From: Metarhizobium sp017305935
GTDB taxonomy: Bacteria; Pseudomonadota; Alphaproteobacteria; Rhizobiales; Rhizobiaceae
NCBI RefSeq assembly: GCF_029601685.1
Contig: NZ_JARRIR010000013.1
Coordinates: 1-64,000, forward strand
Reading direction: 5' to 3'
Length of the DNA stretch: 64,000 nt
Shown here: positions 52,002-61,058 of the stretch, piece after piece
Layout: every line of letters begins with the position of its first letter
How positions within the stretch are numbered: the first letter of the stretch is position 1
The notes under the pieces: model-generated
Told to the model about the DNA's origin: nothing
Seen by the model: only the letters and a program-made list of their open reading frames with translations
Databases searched by the model: none
Program-made: the position numbers and the translations under genes

Positions 52002-54214
52002 TGGATTGCCTCTTTTGCTTCACTGCGTCTGTCAGCGTCGGACTGACGCACGCGGATCCAGTCGATCAGCAGGGCGGCGGGAAAGGGGGTGCGGGCATCC
52101 GGCGCGCCCGGCCAATCGCCGCCGACGGCGAGATTGACGACGAGGAACATCGGCTTGTGCAGGTCGGCCGGCGTCGCGGTCTCGAAGACGGCGCGTCCAT
52201 CCAGCGACCAGACCAGTCTTTCCCTCGTCCAGGTCAGGCCATAGACGTGGAAATCCGCAGAGAGATCGTCGGTCGAGATACGCCCGGTCGTCCGTGCGGA
52301 TTTTTCCCCTGTGGGGATGTTCAGGCCGCTATGGGCGGTGACGTGGAGGCTGCTGGTGTCGTGGCCGAGAACTTCAAAAACGTCGAGTTCCGGGGGCCAG
52401 GTTCGATCCTGGGGCAGCAGCCAGAAGGCCGGCCACAAGCCACGCCCCTTCGGCACCTTGGCGCGGATCTGCACCGAACCATAGAGGAAACGCACATGCC
52501 CGGCACTGTTGAGCAGGCCGGAGGCATAAGCATAGCCATTGCTGCGGGCGCGCAGGCTTTCCGGAACCTGGCTGGCGCGGATCGCCAGAACGCCGTCCTG
52601 CAGCCGATAGGGTTCAAGCGCTTGCAAAGCCGGCGCATCGCCGCCCCGGCGCGGATCGACATAATATTGCAGCTCCCGATTGCCGCCATTGCTGCGGTTG
52701 CCATCGGGATAGTAGGGCAGCCAGATGCCGCCGGTCGCGGATTGCAGGTTCAGCGTTGAAAAATCGTCCTCGAAAATGGTTTTCCAGTGCGGCGGATCGA
52801 CCAGTCCTTGCGCGTCCGGGCCGACTTCCGCCCGCGCCGAATGGCTGAAGGCGAGGGTGGCGGTGAAGACGATGGCGACGGCCTGGGCGGCGACGATCCG
52901 CGCCGCGCCGCGCCCGGTCGTCATGCCGAGGCCATGCATCAGCTTGACCATGGCGGTAAACAGGACAAGCGCGGCGAAGGCATTGCCCCAGGCTTGCCCA
53001 TCGATGCCGGCCAGCGCATGGCCGCAGCCCATCGCAGCGGCCAGAACGGCAAGGCCGGCGCCCGTCAGCAGCAGCGCGTCGATTCCGGGGCGAAGCGAGC
53101 GGATGACCAGCATCGGCGTGATCCAGCTCATCGCGCCGAGCGGGATGCAGGCGGCGGCGAGCGCCACGGTCGATGCCGTCGAATCCTCGTAGCCGGGAAA
53201 GATCACGGCAGTGACGGGACGGGCGAGATAGACGGCGGCGGCGGCGATGAGCGTCAGGACGGCGGTGACGGCGAAAAGCTCCCGCTCGATTTCCCGGGAG
53301 CAGGCGTCGGCGCTGGCTTCGATCCGCGCCAGAAATCTCGGATAACGCGTCTGCGCCACCGTCGACATCAGGCCGAGGCCGATCATCGCCAGGCTGGCCG
53401 AGAGCGAGAATAGACCGAGATCGTGCGGCGAGGATAGGGTGGCCGAGACCCAGCGATTGGCCCCGAGATAGAGGATCCAGGAAAGATTGAAGGCAAACAA
53501 CGGCAGCGCGGTGCGCGCCATGGCGAGCAGCGGCAGACGGCGGCGCAGCCGGATCGGCGAGGGCCGGGCAAACAGGAAGGCGCAGAGCGCATAATAGGCG
53601 GCAAGTGCGGCAAACGAGCCGGTGATGCCGCCGGCCAGCAGGCCGGCCAGCCGGGGAACCGTCATGCCGAGCTGCAGGATCAGCGCCACGACCGTGAACT
53701 CCCACAGCCGCGATGAAGCCCGGAACAGGGTTACCGGGCCATTGGCGATCATCGCCATGATGCCGCCGGCAATGGCAAGCGCGGTATCGAACCGCGGCAG
53801 CGCATTGTCGCCGAACAGCGCCAGCAGCGGCAGGATCAAGGCGAGAAGCACGAAGCCGACCAGCCAGAGCGCATTGAGGATATCGAGCCCGGCCTTCAGC
53901 ACGTCGCTGTCGGCGCGGCCGGGGATCTGCTTGTCGGCCAGTTGCGACAGGCCGAAATCGGCGCGCCCCGCATAGGTGAACAGGCTGGTCAGCAGCGCGA
54001 AGGTGCCGAAGGCGGCCGGCTCCAGCAGCCGTGGGGCGAGCAGCGTCGCGCCGCTGCCGAGGATGGTCAGGATCAGCGCGCCGAAGGCATAGGTGAAGGG
54101 GCGGCCCAGCCATTGCAGATGCGGCGCATGGCGCATCCGGTCGAAGGCCGGCGGCAGGCGATTGGCGGTGACCGGGCGGAGGGCCAGCGTTTCGGCGTCG
54201 GCGGCGATGCTCAT
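51998..54214 (-). CDS. polysaccharide flippase (Wzx-like) fused to GH16 glycanase
   Basis: This 738-residue protein is one uninterrupted frame. Residues about 35-430 are a multi-spanning flippase of the MATE/Wzx type with a dozen or so helices (FTYAFGALILTILGSGATLLAP, FGLSQLADKQIPG). Residues about 475-725 are a GH16 beta-glycanase with the catalytic E.D..E pattern at Glu609, Asp611 and Glu614 (ELDVFEVLG). Residues 431-462 (MTTGRGAARI to SARAE) resemble a signal peptide with an A-x-A cut site, as if two genes had merged. Internal ATG 52924 could yield a separate glycanase. Confidence 0.82.
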   Translation of the reverse strand: MSIAADAETLALRPVTANRLPPAFDRMRHAPHLQWLGRPFTYAFGALILTILGSGATLLAPRLLEPAAFGTFALLTSLFTYAGRADFGLSQLADKQIPGRADSDVLKAGLDILNALWLVGFVLLALILPLLALFGDNALPRFDTALAIAGGIMAMIANGPVTLFRASSRLWEFTVVALILQLGMTVPRLAGLLAGGITGSFAALAAYYALCAFLFARPSPIRLRRRLPLLAMARTALPLFAFNLSWILYLGANRWVSATLSSPHDLGLFSLSASLAMIGLGLMSTVAQTRYPRFLARIEASADACSREIERELFAVTAVLTLIAAAAVYLARPVTAVIFPGYEDSTASTVALAAACIPLGAMSWITPMLVIRSLRPGIDALLLTGAGLAVLAAAMGCGHALAGIDGQAWGNAFAALVLFTAMVKLMHGLGMTTGRGAARIVAAQAVAIVFTATLAFSHSARAEVGPDAQGLVDPPHWKTIFEDDFSTLNLQSATGGIWLPYYPDGNRSNGGNRELQYYVDPRRGGDAPALQALEPYRLQDGVLAIRASQVPESLRARSNGYAYASGLLNSAGHVRFLYGSVQIRAKVPKGRGLWPAFWLLPQDRTWPPELDVFEVLGHDTSSLHVTAHSGLNIPTGEKSARTTGRISTDDLSADFHVYGLTWTRERLVWSLDGRAVFETATPADLHKPMFLVVNLAVGGDWPGAPDARTPFPAALLIDWIRVRQSDADRRSEAKEAIQ

Positions 54215-55302
54215 GAGGCCACCGCCCTTTCCACGGACCGGTCAGCCGGGATCGTTTTCACGAGGGCCTCGAAGGCGGGGGAGGAGCGGAGGATGCCATG
54301 AGCCTTCAGGTCATCGCTGGAGCGATAGCGGGCACTGTTTTCATAGAGAAAACCGGCTCCGGGATGTTTCTTGGCATGGGCGACGTAGCGGCGATATTCG
54401 ACACCGGCATCCCAATGCTCGCCGCGGCTGACTTCGCTGTGGGCACGCTGGTCGAAATTGGCGAACAGCTTGAAATGCAGCAGCGCCGCCGTCACCTCGG
54501 CGACCGGAAGCGGGACGGTGCGATGGTTGGTCGCCCAGCGCTGCCCGTCGCGGCAATGCATCAGCGGCACCTTGGTGATGTCGGGCGGCAACGACCCGAT
54601 ATCGGTCTTCTGCAATCCGATCAGCTTGCCGAGCCGATGATGGCGCAGGTTGCGGGCGGCGCGCGCCACCGCCATCGGCCAGATGCCGAGATGCCGGTAT
54701 TGCGGATAGAAGACCCGCAGGCGCGGGCCGCCGATGGCCTCGACATCGAGGAAATTCTTCGAGAAGGGCAAGGCGGCCTTGGCGCGCACGCGGTAGTCCG
54801 TGTCGAAACAGGGGCAGGTATCGATGAAAGAGGTTCCCTTGACATAGACGGCCTCGGAGACGGGACCTTCGCCATACATGTCGACCATGATGGCGAAGAC
54901 GGCCTCGTGTCCCTGCGTTTCGAGGAAGCGGCAGAAGGCTTTCAGGCCGATGCGCTCGCAATGGGGATAGACGAACAGCTCGTCGGCATCGATGAACAGG
55001 CACCAGTTGCCCGCGCCATGGCGGGCGATCATGTCGTTGATCCAGTTCATGCCGCAGCCGGCCTCGCCGAACGAATCGGCCGTGTGGTACACCACGCAAT
55101 CGCCCTGCGAGAGCAGGAATTCCATCGAGCCGTCCCGGGAATCGTTGTCGCAGACGAAGAACCGGTCGATGCCGAGCTGGCGGTGATGCTCCAGCAGGAA
55201 TGGCAGGCGCTCGGCCTCGTTGCGCACCACCATGTAGGCGTCGATGCTGCCGCGCCGGGGGCGAGCCTGCGGATGGTCGGGTCGGGTAAGCTGCATGGTC
55301 AT
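54211..55302 (-). CDS. glycosyltransferase, GT2-like (Glyco_tranf_2_4 type)
   Basis: This 363-residue soluble protein begins with a glycosyltransferase-2-like pattern (MVVRNEAERLPFLLEHHRQLGIDRF, CDNDSRDGS) and a D.D motif in LFIDADELFVYP. It matches the family in which the N terminus carries RNE..RL..LL.HH. It is expected to add one sugar to the lipid-linked repeat unit. Its start overlaps the upstream wzy-like stop and its end overlaps the flippase start (ATGA each). Confidence 0.82.
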   Translation of the reverse strand: MTMQLTRPDHPQARPRRGSIDAYMVVRNEAERLPFLLEHHRQLGIDRFFVCDNDSRDGSMEFLLSQGDCVVYHTADSFGEAGCGMNWINDMIARHGAGNWCLFIDADELFVYPHCERIGLKAFCRFLETQGHEAVFAIMVDMYGEGPVSEAVYVKGTSFIDTCPCFDTDYRVRAKAALPFSKNFLDVEAIGGPRLRVFYPQYRHLGIWPMAVARAARNLRHHRLGKLIGLQKTDIGSLPPDITKVPLMHCRDGQRWATNHRTVPLPVAEVTAALLHFKLFANFDQRAHSEVSRGEHWDAGVEYRRYVAHAKKHPGAGFLYENSARYRSSDDLKAHGILRSSPAFEALVKTIPADRSVERAVAS

Positions 55303-56693
55303 GATCGGGCCTCCGGCATGACGGCCTCGCGGGCAAGGATGAGGAAAAAGGAAAAGGTGAGCAGCACCGGCAGGGCGAAGATGCTGACTTCGGTCAGGCC
55401 GATGACCATGACCAGCAGAACGAGCTGGTCGCGCGCCGCATCCGGCCGCGAGAGCATCCGCCACAGAAGGACCGCCAACATGCCGAAGGCGGGCAGTGCG
55501 CCGATGAAGCCGAGGTTGAAGACGGCCTGGATATACATGTTGTGGGCGTTGACCGGCGCCCCCTGGAATCCCCGGCCGACGCTTTCGATGAGTAGCGCCT
55601 CGGTGCCGCCGAAGCCCCAGCCGAACAGCGGTTTCTGCTTGATCAGATCGAAGGACACCGCCCACAATTCCGTCCGCCCGGTCAGCGTCACCACCTCGTT
55701 GATCGAGCCGGTGCGCGCCAGGGGCCCAAGAAGCACCGTCAGATCGGGAAACCGTCCCAGCGCCAGCAGCACCACCGCGAGGAAGGCGAAGACCGAGCCG
55801 AAAAGCAGGGCGGGCGCGAGCAGCCGCCGCTCGCGCAATGCGATGACCAGCCAGGTGCCGGCGGTGGCGGCCAGCATCGTGCGGCTGTCGGCGGCCATGA
55901 TGGCGGCGAAGCCGACGACCAGCGACGCCACCAGAACCGTCCAGCCGATCACCTTGCGCCGCTTGAGGATCAGCGCGAAGGTCGCCAGCAGCGCGGCCTG
56001 CGCGCCCAGCACGTTGGGATGGCCGGAAAAGCCCCGCAGCCGGTAGACATGTTCCTCCACCGAAGGCGGCAGCCAGGCGATATCGGGAAACACGACGCCC
56101 GAAATCAGCCCGATGGTGATGAAGACCAGCAGGGTGAGCGTCAGAAGACGCAGCGTTGCATCCGGGCCGAGCACCGAGACGACGAGGCAGGCGAGGATGA
56201 TATAGGACGCAAGGCCGAGCGCATTGGCCGCCGTATAGGCCGGGATCAGCGACCAAGCCGCCGAGACGAAGGCCACCAGCCCGTAGAGACAGGCCAGCAG
56301 CACTGTCCTTTCGCGCAGAAACGGCAGCAGCCGCCGGACGTGGAAGGGGCAGATGAGGAAGACCAGCAGCCACGAACTGAGCTTGATGATGTTCTCGACA
56401 TCCATGCCGCCGGTCCGGGCATAGCCATCCATGCGCATTCCGAAGCTGAGGCCGAAAAAGGCGAAGATGAACAGAAGGCCGATTGCCCAGCGTCGGCCAC
56501 GGATGCAGGCGAGGACGAGCGTCGCGCTGACGACCGCGAGGATGGGAACGAGCGGAAGGGCGGCGACCGACGGTTGCGGGACCGCCCGAAGAAGGAGCGC
56601 CAGCCAGGCGAGAATAACGGCGAGCGCGATGCCCGCCGCGACAGCGCCCATGCCCGCCGGGCCTTTCCAGGCGGTATCTGTTGCCGTCGTCAT
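55299..56693 (-). CDS. O-antigen ligase / Wzy-type polymerase family protein
   Basis: This 464-residue inner-membrane protein has about 11 to 12 hydrophobic helices and a large periplasmic loop with the Wzy_C pattern (TGRTELWAVSFDLIKQKPLFGWGFGG, followed by NAHNMYIQAVFNLGFIG). It probably polymerises repeat units outside the membrane. Start and stop overlap the neighbours by 4 bases each. Confidence 0.85.
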   Translation of the reverse strand: MTTATDTAWKGPAGMGAVAAGIALAVILAWLALLLRAVPQPSVAALPLVPILAVVSATLVLACIRGRRWAIGLLFIFAFFGLSFGMRMDGYARTGGMDVENIIKLSSWLLVFLICPFHVRRLLPFLRERTVLLACLYGLVAFVSAAWSLIPAYTAANALGLASYIILACLVVSVLGPDATLRLLTLTLLVFITIGLISGVVFPDIAWLPPSVEEHVYRLRGFSGHPNVLGAQAALLATFALILKRRKVIGWTVLVASLVVGFAAIMAADSRTMLAATAGTWLVIALRERRLLAPALLFGSVFAFLAVVLLALGRFPDLTVLLGPLARTGSINEVVTLTGRTELWAVSFDLIKQKPLFGWGFGGTEALLIESVGRGFQGAPVNAHNMYIQAVFNLGFIGALPAFGMLAVLLWRMLSRPDAARDQLVLLVMVIGLTEVSIFALPVLLTFSFFLILAREAVMPEARS

Positions 56694-58147
56694 GATTGCT
56701 GCATCAGGCGCAGGGTGGTGCGCCGGATGGCAGATGCATTGAGGGCCGCGCCTGCCAGCAGCGCCGCGCCGAAGGCGCCGGCGAGATAGAGCGGCAGGAT
56801 CGGGAAGACCGGTTTGTCCGGCACGGTTGCCGGCGACAGGACTTCCGCATCCGGCTTCAGGGCTTCTGTGGAGGGACCGCGTGTCTTCATGCGGGTCAGG
56901 GCGTCGGCCAGCACCTGCGTGTCGTTGTCGACCCGCAGACGAAGCTCGTCAAGACGCAGGCTCGCCTTGCGACGGTCCACCATGGTCTGGCGTATCTTCT
57001 GGATTTCGTCGGTCAGGCGCTTTTCGCGCTCGGCCCAGTTCTCGGCCTCGACACGCACGCTGGTGACGATGCGATCCCGCTCGATTTCCGCCTGCCTGGA
57101 TATGCTGCGCGCCTCCGTCGGCATGACGGCCAGGCGCGACATGCTTTCCGTCAAGCTCTGGTTCAATTGCCGGATCGTCGGCGAGGCCAAAACTTCCGGC
57201 GCGCTGTCGAGCGTGCCGGCCGCCTTCATCGCGGTGAGCGTGTCGGTGCGCGTGCGAAAATCGATGAGCTGGGCGCGGGCATTGGCAAGCTCGGTGCTCA
57301 GGGTCGAGAGCTGGGCTTCGAGCGATATCTGAACGCCCTGGTCGATAAGGCCGGATGTGTTGAGAAAATCCTCCATCTCCCGTTGCGAGGTCTCGGCGCG
57401 GCGCTTGGCCTCGTCGACGCGGTCGGAAAGCAGCTTGTTCATGGCGTCGGCATCGTCGACCTTGCGCATCACCTGCGCCTTCAGATAGGCGCCGACCAGC
57501 GTGTTGGTCAGGGCCGTCGCCTTTTCCGGGTCGTTGGAGCGGAAGCCGACCTTGACGGTGTAGGACTGGCGGTCGCGATCGATCACCATGCGGTGCCAGA
57601 GGTTTTCGCGCAGTTGCGTCTCCTCGCGCGCGGCGGCGTTGGCGATGCCGTCGCCGTCGAGCAGGCCGTCGGTCGATGGCGCGATGAAGCCGTGCGCCCA
57701 GGTCTGCGGCAAGGCGACGTCAAGAAAGTTCATGACCAGCGCCTGCGCCTTTTCGGTGGCGCCGGGCTTCGGCCGGAATTCGTCGTCCTGTGCCAGATGG
57801 TGGATGTCGATCACCTCTTTCGCCAGGTTGACGGAATGCAGCCGGTCGAGATCGGAAATGATGAAGCTTTCGTCCAATGGCTGGCGCGAAGCTTCCAAAA
57901 CGTCGTTCTGGCCTTCCATATTGGTGGGGCGGAGCACCAGCGTCGCGGTCGATTCGTAGATGCGCGGGATCGACGGCCAGACGATGGCGGCGGCGGCCAT
58001 CACCGTCATGCCGCCGACGACGAAGCGCCGCACGGAATAGCGCGGTTCCGGCGTCTTTACCCGTTCGTCGGCGCGGGCGCGGATGATCGCCTCCTCCTCG
58101 TCGGTGGCATGAAGCGGGATCGGTTTGGAATTGTAGACCCTGGTCAT
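56690..58147 (-). CDS. Wzz/ExoP-like chain-length determinant without kinase domain
   Basis: This 485-residue protein has one membrane helix near residue 45-62, a Wzz-type segment (YESTATLVLRP), a long coiled-coil periplasmic region (about 200-425) and a second helix near 455-475. The C-terminal tyrosine-kinase domain of ExoP/Wzc is missing, so chain length would be controlled without autophosphorylation in this protein. It is encoded between the GT2 and wzy-like genes. Confidence 0.85.
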   Translation of the reverse strand: MTRVYNSKPIPLHATDEEEAIIRARADERVKTPEPRYSVRRFVVGGMTVMAAAAIVWPSIPRIYESTATLVLRPTNMEGQNDVLEASRQPLDESFIISDLDRLHSVNLAKEVIDIHHLAQDDEFRPKPGATEKAQALVMNFLDVALPQTWAHGFIAPSTDGLLDGDGIANAAAREETQLRENLWHRMVIDRDRQSYTVKVGFRSNDPEKATALTNTLVGAYLKAQVMRKVDDADAMNKLLSDRVDEAKRRAETSQREMEDFLNTSGLIDQGVQISLEAQLSTLSTELANARAQLIDFRTRTDTLTAMKAAGTLDSAPEVLASPTIRQLNQSLTESMSRLAVMPTEARSISRQAEIERDRIVTSVRVEAENWAEREKRLTDEIQKIRQTMVDRRKASLRLDELRLRVDNDTQVLADALTRMKTRGPSTEALKPDAEVLSPATVPDKPVFPILPLYLAGAFGAALLAGAALNASAIRRTTLRLMQQS

Positions 58148-58168
58148 CTCCGTTGTCTCCCTCGCGCC

Positions 58169-59035
58169 TCAGCTTCTGACGAATGCATAGAGCCTTCCGC
58201 GCATCGGACCTGAGATGATGCGGAAGCCGACATAGAGCGTTGTCACCATCAGGAACTGCCGCATCGTCAGAAATCCCGCGCGCAGATAGTGGTATCGGAA
58301 GCGGATTTCGTTGACGGCATAGACGAGGCCGCCACGCCGCTCGTTGAGCCCGGCTCCCGTCCGCGATTTGACCAGGACTTTGGGGATGATGTGAAAGCGC
58401 ACGCCGGCCAGCGCCATGCGAATCCAGAGGTCGTAATCCTCCAGCAGGCCGAATTTCATGCGATAGCCGCCGGCCGAGCGCAGCGCCTCCGCCCGGAACG
58501 CGACCGAGGGGTGGACGACGATGTTGCGCCAGTGGAGCGCCTGCACGATCGCCTCATGGGTCGTTGGCGCTGTGCGCAGCCGGGTCGCCGGGTTCTCGTC
58601 GTAGAATTCCTCGGCCCAGGAGGCGACGAGCCCGATGTCCGGGTGGCCCTCGAGATAATCCATCTCGAGGGCGATACGGTCCGGCAGGCAGATATCGTCG
58701 CTGTCCATACGCAGGATGAAGGGCTGGGTGCAGACGGCCAGGCCCGCATTCAGCGCATCCGCCAGCCCGCAGTTCTTTTCAAGCCGGACCACCAGGAAGT
58801 CCCAGGGCGCATCGAGGGCATCGAAATTGGCGATCACCTTTTCCTGGTCGGCTCCAACGGGACCATCCAGCACCAGCACGATCTGGTCGGCGGCGCGTGT
58901 CTGGATGCGAAGGCTTTCCAGGCTGGCGGAAAGGTTCGATGCTTTCTCCCGGGCATAGGTCGCCATCAGCACCGATATGCCCATCGCCCGAGCCGGGTCG
59001 CCGGCGATCTGTGAGCTTGCCTCGCGTCCGTCCAT
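58169..59035 (-). CDS. glycosyltransferase family 2
   Basis: This 288-residue protein has the GT-A pattern: SVLMATYAREKASNLSASL, LEKNCGLADALNAGL, D.D motif in LRMDSDDICLP, and EDYDLWIRM with the likely catalytic acid. The C terminus has hydrophobic segments that may anchor it to the membrane. ATG 59035 after AGGTGA is preferred over GTG 59050. Confidence 0.88.
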   Translation of the reverse strand: MDGREASSQIAGDPARAMGISVLMATYAREKASNLSASLESLRIQTRAADQIVLVLDGPVGADQEKVIANFDALDAPWDFLVVRLEKNCGLADALNAGLAVCTQPFILRMDSDDICLPDRIALEMDYLEGHPDIGLVASWAEEFYDENPATRLRTAPTTHEAIVQALHWRNIVVHPSVAFRAEALRSAGGYRMKFGLLEDYDLWIRMALAGVRFHIIPKVLVKSRTGAGLNERRGGLVYAVNEIRFRYHYLRAGFLTMRQFLMVTTLYVGFRIISGPMRGRLYAFVRS

Positions 59036-59039
59036 GATG

Positions 59040-59732
59040 TCACCTCGCACCGGTGGAGGACAGGATCACGCGTGGCGTGCGGGCCAGGATAATCAGGTCG
59101 AGCAGGAGTGTCTGGCGACGCACGTAATCGACATCCAGCTCGACGCGGCGCTGGTAGCTGACGTCGTTGCGACCGCTGACCTGCCACAGGCCGGTGATGC
59201 CGGGCAGAACGCTGGCGTATGCGCCGACATGTTCCTTGTAGCGGGCAAGCTCGGCGCTGGTGACCGGCCGCGGGCCGACGAGGCTCATCTCGCCACGCAG
59301 CACGTTGAAGATTTGCGGCAGCTCGTCGAAGCTGGTCCTGCGCAGGACCTTGCCGATCGGCGTGATACGGGGGTCGAACATCAGCTTCTGGTCACGGGCC
59401 CATTCGTCGCTGGCCTTGGGGTGGTGGCCGAGATATTCGGTCAGGCAATGGTCGGCATCGACGATCATGGTCCTGAATTTCAGGCAGTCGAACGGCGTGA
59501 TGCCCCTGCCGACGCGCGAATGCCGGTAGAGGACGGGACCGCCATCAAGCGACACGAGAACCGCGATCACCAGCAGCAGCGGCGCAATGACCACAAGCAG
59601 GGCAAGCGCAAGCGTCACATCGAAGATACGCTTTGCCGTCGCGCTCCAGGGGGACTGGCGGACAGGCCATGCCGCCAGCGGCACGGCGCGTGACGACACG
59701 GATGCATCGCCGAACTTTTGCAATTGATTCAC
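59040..59732 (-). CDS. exoY: undecaprenyl-phosphate sugar-1-phosphate transferase (ExoY-like)
   Basis: This 230-residue bacterial sugar transferase starts polysaccharide synthesis by moving a hexose-1-phosphate to undecaprenyl phosphate. One membrane helix (about 38-60) is followed by GGPVLYRHSRVGRG, CLKFRTM, RRTSFDELPQIFNVLRGEMSLVGPRP and GITGLWQVSGRNDVSY. Length matches ExoY. GTG 59732 follows GGAGGA. It is the first gene of the operon. Confidence 0.9.
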   Translation of the reverse strand: MNQLQKFGDASVSSRAVPLAAWPVRQSPWSATAKRIFDVTLALALLVVIAPLLLVIAVLVSLDGGPVLYRHSRVGRGITPFDCLKFRTMIVDADHCLTEYLGHHPKASDEWARDQKLMFDPRITPIGKVLRRTSFDELPQIFNVLRGEMSLVGPRPVTSAELARYKEHVGAYASVLPGITGLWQVSGRNDVSYQRRVELDVDYVRRQTLLLDLIILARTPRVILSSTGAR

Positions 59733-59871
59733 GGCAAGTCCTCCAAAACCGGACAGTCATTCAGGTCTATCGAGGAGCAAGCACACCATTGCAGCGAGGG
59801 CGTTTGCAAGGAAACTGAGGGAGTACCTCCAAGGTAACACAATCGAAATAGCTATGAATGACGTAAAATGT

Positions 59872-59895
59872 AACTATATATGCTTATATATAGTT
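59872..59895. promoter_or_regulatory. 24-bp palindrome between exoY-like and luxR-type genes
   Basis: AACTATATA and TATATAGTT form a perfect 9-base inverted repeat around TGCTTA in a 356-bp AT-rich divergent promoter region. It is a strong candidate site for the adjacent LuxR-type regulator or another factor controlling both operons. No gene is seen in 59733-60088. Confidence 0.5.
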
Positions 59896-60088
59896 CAATA
59901 TGAATAGATTGATTTTTAACGTTGAAATGGATAATCGGATATTACATTATAATTGTTTGAATATTTGATTCGCGGCGAAGTTTCCCGGAAAGTCAGTTGA
60001 GCTGAATTTTCGTTTTAATATTTGCGCGCGGCGAGAGGCAAACACCTTTGCGAGGAAGTGAGGGGCCTGAAAAGAGGGAAGACGTATC

Positions 60089-60871
60089 ATGCTTATCCCT
60101 ACGTATATATTCGATTCCTGTCGGTTGTTTCGCGAGGGCACGCGATTGATCCTTGGGGCGGCATCGTTCGAAGTCCTGGGAATTGGCGAGACGTTGCACG
60201 ACCTCCACAGCGTGCCGGCGACGGATTCCGCGACCCTGTATGTCATCGGCAATCCCGCCGGCGCGACAGTTTTCGAATTCATCGAATGCATTCTCGCCGC
60301 CAATCGTCTCGCCCGCATCGCCGTCGTCGTCGATACCCATGAAGACAGGGCCTCGACGGCGATCCTGGAACGTGGCGCCAAGGGCTATCTGCACAAGAAC
60401 CTGTCGTCCGAGAGCTTCGTAAAGGCGCTGCAACTGATTTCGGAGGAGTGCTCGGTCGTTGCCGGCTGGCCGATGGCGCGGGATGGTCGTGCCGCGGCGG
60501 CGATGACTCTGCCGCTCTCCATGCGTCCGCCATCCCTCGTGGAGGAGCGAATCATCCGGGCCGAACCCGAGACGGCGGATCGTGAAGACACCGGGGCCGT
60601 TGCCGATGAAACGGCGGCCCGTCTCGTGCTGAACAATGCGCGGGCCGGCCTGCGCCTGCGCAACCTTTCGCCGCGCGAGACCGCCATCCTCAAGCTTGTG
60701 ATGAGCGGCGAATCCAACAAGCAGATCGCCCGCGACCTCAACATCACCGAAAGCACCGTCAAGGTTCATATCAAGACCATCCTGCGCAAGATCGACGTGA
60801 AGAACCGCACGCAAGCCGCCATCTGGGCTTTGGCCGATCCGGATTTCACGCCGCCTTCCCAATCCCATTAG
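60089..60871 (+). CDS. LuxR-type regulator with an atypical receiver
   Basis: This 260-residue protein has a C-terminal LuxR/NarL helix-turn-helix (LSPRETAILKLVMSGESNKQIARDL, ITESTVKVHIKTILRKI). The N-terminal half follows a receiver (IFDSCRLFREGTRLILG, GAKGYLHKNLSSESF), but where the phosphoacceptor Asp should be, the sequence is YVIGNPAG. Phosphorylation is therefore unlikely, and control may be by ligand or protein contact. AGAGGGAAG precedes ATG 60089. It faces the exopolysaccharide operon. Confidence 0.85.
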   Translation: MLIPTYIFDSCRLFREGTRLILGAASFEVLGIGETLHDLHSVPATDSATLYVIGNPAGATVFEFIECILAANRLARIAVVVDTHEDRASTAILERGAKGYLHKNLSSESFVKALQLISEECSVVAGWPMARDGRAAAAMTLPLSMRPPSLVEERIIRAEPETADREDTGAVADETAARLVLNNARAGLRLRNLSPRETAILKLVMSGESNKQIARDLNITESTVKVHIKTILRKIDVKNRTQAAIWALADPDFTPPSQSH

Positions 60872-60892
60872 GGCGAAGACTCGATCGGCCTG

Positions 60893-60920
60893 GAGCGTCT
60901 CCGGTTCGCCGGAAACGCTC
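60893..60920 (+). terminator. stem-loop after the luxR-type gene
   Basis: GAGCGTCTCCGG and CCGGAAACGCTC form a 12-bp stem with one mismatch around a TTCG tetraloop, 22 bases after the stop. TTCG loops are unusually stable. The following tract (TCATTGTCTGT) is only partly T-rich. It may be a terminator or a scattered intergenic hairpin. Confidence 0.5.
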
Positions 60921-61058
60921 TCATTGTCTGTCGGGTGAATTTTCGTTCCGGAGCACGCCCCGCGTCCGTGGGCGATGCTCTATCGCGTTGTTTCGATGCT
61001 CGATTTTTTTGGAGAGATCAGTCTGCTTGTCGCGCTTTGGATCGCGCCCGCGACTGCG

